This document shows positions 58,913-64,000 of a stretch of 64,000 nt of DNA, in pieces. The stretch covers positions 57,785,851 to 57,849,850 of the forward strand of contig OY726574.1 of the NCBI GenBank assembly GCA_963383645.1. Reading direction: 5' to 3'. The translations under genes were made by a program, and so were the position numbers. The notes beneath the pieces are model-generated. The model was not told the origin of the DNA. It saw only the letters and a program-made list of their open reading frames with translations, and did no database searches. This DNA comes from Muscardinus avellanarius (lineage: Eukaryota > Chordata > Mammalia > Rodentia > Gliridae). Within the stretch, counting starts at the first letter, position 1; each line of letters opens with the position of its first letter.

Positions 58913-58923
58913 AAATAAATAAA
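58692..58923 (+). mobile_element. Subfamily B SINE with (AAAT)n tail, inside Tigger
   Basis: Complete B copy flanked by target repeat aaaacttatga (about 58,684 and 58,922). Confidence 0.9.
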
Positions 58924-59169
58924 ACTTATGAATTATTGACTTCTAGAAATTTTGATTTGTTATTTTCAAACATGTCTGACTGTGGGTAACTGAAACTGTC
59001 GAAAGAGAAGCAATGGCTAAGGGGTGGAGGAATACTATATTCTCTGTATAAGAAAACAGACTTGAAAGAGAAATCATTTGTCTGAAACCATATAGTTAGT
59101 AAAGTTTAAACAAAACATGTTCTTAATCACTATGCTATAATAACTGGTCTTATCACTTCTTTTTTTTTT

Positions 59170-59270
59170 GTGATACTGGGGATGGAACTCAGGGGTATTC
59201 TACCTCTGAGCTACACCTCAGCCTGATTTTTTACTCTTTATATTGAAACAGGATCTCACTAAGTTGTAGA
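59170..59270 (-). mobile_element. SINE tRNA part with truncated 7SL part
   Basis: gtgatactggggatggaact to aagttgtagaggacccc; abuts an LTR 3' piece. Confidence 0.72.
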
Positions 59271-59400
59271 GGACCCCAGCCTCACACGGACTGAACTCAG
59301 AAAAATCTAGGAACTGTAAGCAAATGAATCTTCCTTCCTCTAAGTTGTGTGGTCAGGTCTTTTGGATCATAGCAGTAAGAATGTCGATGGAGACATGATC
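59271..59400 (+). repeat. MaLR-type LTR, 3' piece
   Basis: 'ggaactgtaagcaaatgaat', 'ttggatcatagcagtaagaa'. Only the 3' part is present. Confidence 0.4.
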
Positions 59401-59409
59401 CTTCTAAGA

Positions 59410-59985
59410 ATACTTTCCTTTTCTCCCTCAGGCTACCTGCATACCTTTCTTCCAAGCCCCAGCCAAATCCCTACTTAAAAATTTCTTTTCTCATGCATAT
59501 ATGTCTCCACCATCTTGCATCCCATTAAGATGTATGACTATAATACACCAATAAAAAATTAAAATAAATTTTTTTTCTCCTCTGGGGAAGGAACCCAGGG
59601 GCAATCTAACTCTGAGCTATGATCATAGCCTTATTTTTATTCTTCATTTTGAAACAGGGTCTCAATGAGTTGCAAAGGGCCTCACTAAGTAGCTGAGGTT
59701 GTTTGCGAACCCTGATCCTCCTTTCTCAGCCTCCCAACAATTCCTACTTTTTTGATGATGCCTTTGTTGACTCCAGTAGGCGGAGTTAACATCTGCCCCT
59801 GTGCTGGAACGATACCTCCATTGTGCACTGAGCGTGTCCACTCCATCTCATTTCCCTACACACACAGCTCCCTTAGACCATCCTGTAGGTCTGTCCAGCT
59901 CAGCAAGTTCTTAATCATGTTCCTGCTAGCATTTGTTACGAAGCCCCTCAAAATGGAGTATGCATTCAACAAATGGTAGCCACAT
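59410..59985 (+). repeat. L2 fragment with SINE and L1-end inserts
   Basis: 'cttccaagccccagccaaat' and, after the inserts, 'gtaggtctgtccagctcagc', 'atgcattcaacaaatggtag'. An L1 terminus (ataatacaccaataaaaaat, 59,540) and a SINE lie inside. Confidence 0.4.
59580..59740 (-). mobile_element. Chimeric SINE, 5' truncated
   Basis: ggggaaggaacccaggggca to ctttctcagcctcccaac. Confidence 0.78.
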
Positions 59986-60479
59986 AAATATACAAATGAG
60001 AAGTCCCCTGCTTGGGAAACAAGATATTTTCATGTAAAAAGAAAGTGTTGATTTGGGAAGGAAATGATTCTCTTTGTACTGGGAATAGGTGTCTTTTGTG
60101 CAGGCACCGCACAGAGCTGCGGCCTGTGCTAATCAACGAGTATTTAAGCAGAGACTCAGGAAGATCCGAGGAGCCTACTTTGCTACCTCAGCCATCCACG
60201 CACACAAGCTGCATCTGCCCAGAGGCGGCTTTGTCCTCCTTCAGCCTCCTCAGCAGTTAGAGGCTCTCGAGCTACAATGGCCATGATTGAGAAAAATATT
60301 GCAGAAAGCACCCCAAATTCTCTGTACATCTCTGAAGATAGAACATTTTTGGCTAACTACCTAGCTGCTAGTCACTTGATATCATGAGGGGAGATGTTTT
60401 CTCTTTCTATACCGGGCTAGGGTGTTGTTCAGTAAACTGGAGAATTATCTAGTTGGTAATTTAAGAAAAATATTTTATT

Positions 60480-60602
60480 TTGAGACAGGGTTTAAGTTGT
60501 TGAGAGTCTCACTAAGTTGCTGAGGCTGGCCCCAAATCTGTGATCCTCCTGTCTCAGCCTCCCAAATACTGGGATTCTAGGCGTGCACCACCAGGGCCAG
60601 CC
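60480..60602 (-). mobile_element. 7SL half of a SINE
   Basis: gagacagggtttaagttgtt to gcaccaccagggccagc; no tRNA half. Confidence 0.78.
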
Positions 60603-61384
60603 TTCCATATCATCACTTTATCACTTTGAAGCCTTCTACGTCATCTCTTCTAGTTAGTCATAACATATATAATATTTTATCATATTGCTTTCTTTTGATT
60701 CAAGAAGCCCCATGCAGCTTAAACTTTCAATAACATTTAAAAAGCTAACCAGCCAACTGTTTCTTGGGGACGTCTACTGTTGGGTTCAAAGAGGTATCCC
60801 TGAAATTCTGTTCATAATTTATCAATTTTGTACAAGCCAAAGATGTCAGCCTGTAATGCCACTAAGCCCAAGGCTACCGATAACCACATCCTTTCTCTCC
60901 GCCACCAAGAGATGCATATGCTGTGAGACAGTATAGAAGTGAGCCCAGTAGACAACGACTTTTCAGGTCATGTGGTCAACGACTTCTCAAAACCTGAGCG
61001 AGGTCTCACATCTGTGTGTTCTTTCTTTTCCCCCAACACATATTTAACAGGTACAGTTCTAGAGACTAGGGAGCCCTTTAGTAACTACAACCCCAAAGCT
61101 TCTGCCTTCGTAGAATTTGTAGTCCATGTACTGGGAGATGGACAATAAGCACGTATATTATATATACAAGGGCAATAACTGTATGGAATAATTTGTTAGG
61201 TCATGAATATTAAGCACCTTCCAATAAGCATTTTTTTATAAACTCTCTGCTGAGCCCGGGGGCATTAGACATTTTACAAAACTATTGGCTCTTTTTAGTT
61301 AAAGAGGAAATTTAGGAAAGTTTATACCTGTTAGTATATGCCAGTAAATCTTAGAAAAAAGCATATGCTTTGGGGCCAAACCCT

Positions 61385-61535
61385 GTTCCAGGTACTTTAT
61401 AGGCATCACCCTATTTACTTGTCCTGTAGTTCTAGACAGCCCTCACCCACACTGTCTTCATTTCTCAGAAGAGGAGCATGAGGCGAAGAGAGGTTAAGTC
61501 ATCTACTCATAGTTAACCCTGAGCTTGTCCTGCAC
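61385..61535 (-). repeat. MIR
   Basis: 'ccaggtactttataggcatc', 'aggcgaagagaggttaagtc' match reverse-complement MIR. Confidence 0.6.
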
Positions 61536-61912
61536 ACGACTCTACTGCCAGTGGCAGATCTTGCCTTTGTCACTTAGCATAGTGACGGCTGTCACCCAGG
61601 ATGCGCCATATGGCTGCAGAAATGGCGCCCACCAGCTGACGTCCTGGGCCGCATCAGCCTGTGGCTCTGACACCCTGTGGCTCTCCTAGAATCCAGGAAT
61701 GTCTGTTAGTGTAAAGGGATTATATAAGCACAGTAAAAAGAAGACACCGGAGCAAAAGCAGGCATTCTAACATTAAATAGAAATAGAGTTATTCACCTAT
61801 TATAAATATCCAAGAAGACAATAATTGAAACCTCAAAATATGCATTCCAGGGGCACATGTGCTGAAAATATACCTCTACCCTTTTAGATAGGCTTTTTTT
61901 TTTTTTTTTTTT

Positions 61913-62109
61913 TGTACTGGAGATTGAACCCAGGGAATTCTATCTCCAAGCTATATTCCCAGACTTTTTAAAAATTTTATTTTAAAACAAGGTTGTGCCA
62001 AGTTCCTAAAGGTCTACCTAAATTGCTTGAGGCTGGTCTTGAACATGCAATTCTCCTGTCTCAGCCTCCCGGGTACTGGGATTTCAGGCATGTACCACCA
62101 TGTGCGGCT
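61913..62109 (-). mobile_element. Chimeric SINE, old
   Basis: Poly-T, gtactggagattgaacccag to gtaccaccatgtgcggct. Confidence 0.82.
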
Positions 62110-62136
62110 TGGATAGGCTGTTTAAAGTAAAATATA

Positions 62137-62328
62137 GCCGGGCGTGGTGGCGCACGCTTGTAATCCCCGTGCTTGAGAGGAAGAGACAGGAGGATCGAGC
62201 AGGTTCGAAGCCAGCCGCGCTGGCTTAAGAGACCCTGTTTCCAAATAAAAATATAAAATAGGTCTGGGAGTGTAGCCCGGAGGTAGAAGGGCTTCCAGGA
62301 ACCCCAGTACCACCCAAAAAGAAAAAAA
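62137..62328 (+). mobile_element. Chimeric SINE, subfamily B
   Basis: Complete; target repeat agtaaaatata on both sides (about 62,125 and 62,330). Inverted to the copy 27 bp upstream. Confidence 0.9.
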
Positions 62329-62329
62329 A

Positions 62330-63913
62330 AGTAAAATATACTAGGAACCTAGCAGAATTTATGTACTGCATTGCAGAAAGTGATTTTCTGTCCCCACATC
62401 TCTGAGTTTCATGTGAAGCTTTCAATTTTGCATGACCACTTCCCCTCCCCAACTGCTTGGGGGGAGCAGGCAATTCACCGGGTTAGGGAGACATCCTATG
62501 CTGAGTAAGCAAAGGCCTGCAAGAGAGAGGCAGGACGGGAGACGAGCCCACAGGACTACTTCACAGGGCAGAATTCAACGAGCAGTCTGCTCCCGTGCGC
62601 CAGGCTGCGGTCTCTGACCACCGGAGGGTGTTACTTCCTCCGGCCAACTCTGTGCCAAGACAACACTCCATTTAAGTAGAATTGTAAATTTCATCTCCCA
62701 GCCAGGCAAACAGGCGGCCTGACATTCTAGTGGAGCGGATCTGGGAACGAGCAGTCGGTGCTGCCTTTGGCTGGTGTATAAGCTAAGTGTGTCAGTTGGA
62801 TAAGAAGTGGCTACAAGGATGTTGTTTGGAGGGTAGTAGTTAACTTCAGACTCCAGAAAACCGTCTGGACGCTCAGGAATTGAAATTCAAAATCTGGGCT
62901 GCTGGTGCTCCAGCTTTATTCTTTTTACATTAGGTACTCAGGTTTGACCAGATTTCAGAAAATCTGAAGTCTATTGCCTTTAACTCCAGTCTAGTTTTGT
63001 GCTAGTGCCAAGCCTTTTTTTTTTTTTTTAAACCACTGGAAAGTGGACATCTCTATCTATCCCATTTTCTTCTCACATGGTCTTAGAAATGTATTTCCCC
63101 TACCTGTCTTCTGGGAAATCTTATTTAGGAAAATCCAGTTCTATAAAACTACAAGAGTTTTCTTGCTAAGACCCTTGGCATGGAGCAGACAGCATTATCG
63201 ACATCTCCTGTTTTTAGCATGATCAATATTTTGTTTCATTCAGTTGAGGAAATCCCTTTAGAATTATTTTACTTGAGCTTTCCATCAAAGTTTATTTTTG
63301 CTTAGATCCTGAGAATTGCTTTGGGTCAATGCATGTATGCAAAAAACAAAAACAAAAACAAAAAACAACAAACAAAAAAACAAAAATCCAAAACAAACAA
63401 AAACACAACAAAGTGAAACAAAAAATTTTTGTATTCACCTGAAAAATAAACTGTGGATAAAAGTGTATTTATGTATGAATATCAACTCTGCAAAAAGGAT
63501 TGTAATCCAGTGGCAAACTGTTCCAGTGTGGGTCTGCCCAAGCTCATCAGAGAACTGGAACGGAGGAGAGGAGCTTTGTTACCCACAATGCAGTTGATCT
63601 CTCCTGTGTGTGGCTGGGGGTTTGAAGTAAGTTCCAGCGATTCTGTCTATACCGATACCTGGCGTTGTTACTCATCATCAGTCTCAAACGGCCCCTCTGT
63701 CTTCTCCAGCCCACATTCCTGTACTAGGCTCTTGGAAATGATACTTTAGAACTTTTAAAGCATCTACCTTTCTGGAGAATAATTCTTTGCATATTATTTT
63801 GTCTGAATAAAAATGCATTAGGTTAACTGTTTGCTTAGTAACCAGCCCTTTGCCAGGCCTGGGGTGAGAGGAGAGCTCATTAAATGATGAACAAATAAAA
63901 CAAAAGGAGAGAG
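62330..63913. other. Intron, no recognised gene
   Basis: Unique-looking sequence with the CAAAA tract at 63,340; no exon signal recognised. Confidence 0.4.
63340..63430 (+). repeat. CAAAA-rich low-complexity tract
   Basis: Irregular repeats of caaaa/acaaa; no element attached. Confidence 0.85.
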
Positions 63914-64000
63914 GCCGGGCGTGGTGGGCATGCTTGGAATCCCAGCATCCGGGAGGCAGAGACTAGAGGACCAGGGTTCCCGGACAGCCTCAGCTGCTTC
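63914..64000 (+). mobile_element. Chimeric SINE, cut by the window end
   Basis: ggccgggcgtggtgggcatg to the last base; 7SL part only. Confidence 0.85.

Larger units (their letters stand above)
57985..59045. mobile_element. Tigger-type DNA transposon remnant
   Basis: Left end 'tccagtggatgcctatgcct', 'ggcacggtaagagattagca'; right end 'tgactgtgggtaactgaaac', 'gctaaggggtggagg'. The ends are inverted-repeat-like (cctcattcaca... against ...ctaaggggtgg). No transposase frame remains. Two SINEs are inserted, at 58,287 and 58,692. Confidence 0.65.

Noticed and set aside
41..64000. CRISPR arrays, operons, phage or bacterial genes
   Set aside because: Repeat spectrum, splice sites and codon context are mammalian; no regularly spaced short repeats.

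Overview
This is a piece of nuclear DNA from a placental mammal. It lies inside a very large gene, DLGAP1 (SAPAP1/GKAP, a postsynaptic-density scaffold protein), which is read on the minus strand. One large coding exon is certain: 44,276-45,313, with the ATG at 45,241 and 322 codons ending exactly at a splice donor. A second, short exon is proposed at 38,694-38,768 as the alternative first coding exon of a shorter isoform. It has its own TATA-type promoter and ends in the same reading phase. Everything else is intron or 5' intronic DNA dominated by retrotransposons. No rRNA, tRNA, CRISPR, operon or bacterial feature is present.

Organism: the commonest repeat is a chimeric SINE with a 7SL-derived left part, an A-rich linker and a right part derived from a tRNA (Ala-like) that has lost its anticodon arm. 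I see about 60 copies. From memory this fits the Tu-type SINEs of tree shrews (Tupaia) best. A squirrel-type B1-dID element is the main alternative; the long ID-type SINE typical of squirrels was not seen. Three subfamilies can be told apart. A has a 'gcattcgggaggctgag' left part and an 'aaaataaagaataaaaaata' linker. B has 'ccccgcgcttgggagg', a 'ctggcttaagagaccc' block and 'agaagggcttccaggaacc'. C has a B-like left end with A-like 'cttagtgagg' and 'gtagaaagcctctgggttc'. Mammal-wide repeats (MIR, L2, Tigger, MaLR-type LTRs) form the old background.

Layout: 1-2 kb, no recognised repeat. 2-3.1 kb, L1 3' ends. 3.3-9.1 kb, SINEs, a younger L1 3'UTR (minus) and an older antisense L1 with SINEs inside. 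9.1-9.8 kb, a MaLR-type LTR carrying a 105-bp insert copied from 380 bp downstream. 11-18.6 kb, SINE-rich with nested insertions. 19.4-29.4 kb, an old L1 (plus) broken by many SINEs and by a 2.8-kb L1-derived element on the minus strand. 29.7-35 kb, mixed sequence with a small CpG cluster and MEF2-type sites. 36.2-41.2 kb, a SINE-free island holding the candidate alternative DLGAP1 promoter and exon. 44.3-45.3 kb, the DLGAP1 exon with its CpG island. 46.2-46.8 kb, an LTR split by a SINE. 47.1-50.1 kb, a second copy of the L1-derived element, plus strand. 50-64 kb, SINEs, LTRs, a Tigger transposon remnant, L2 and MIR.

Most interesting: the two L1-derived elements (22,025-24,805 minus; 47,110-50,076 plus) have an L1 promoter, ORF1 and an L1 3' terminus but no ORF2. 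In its place they share a block of older L1 ORF2 in antisense orientation. They look like a half-L1 (HAL1)-like non-autonomous retrotransposon family. The copies lie inverted to each other on either side of both the DLGAP1 exon and the candidate alternative exon.
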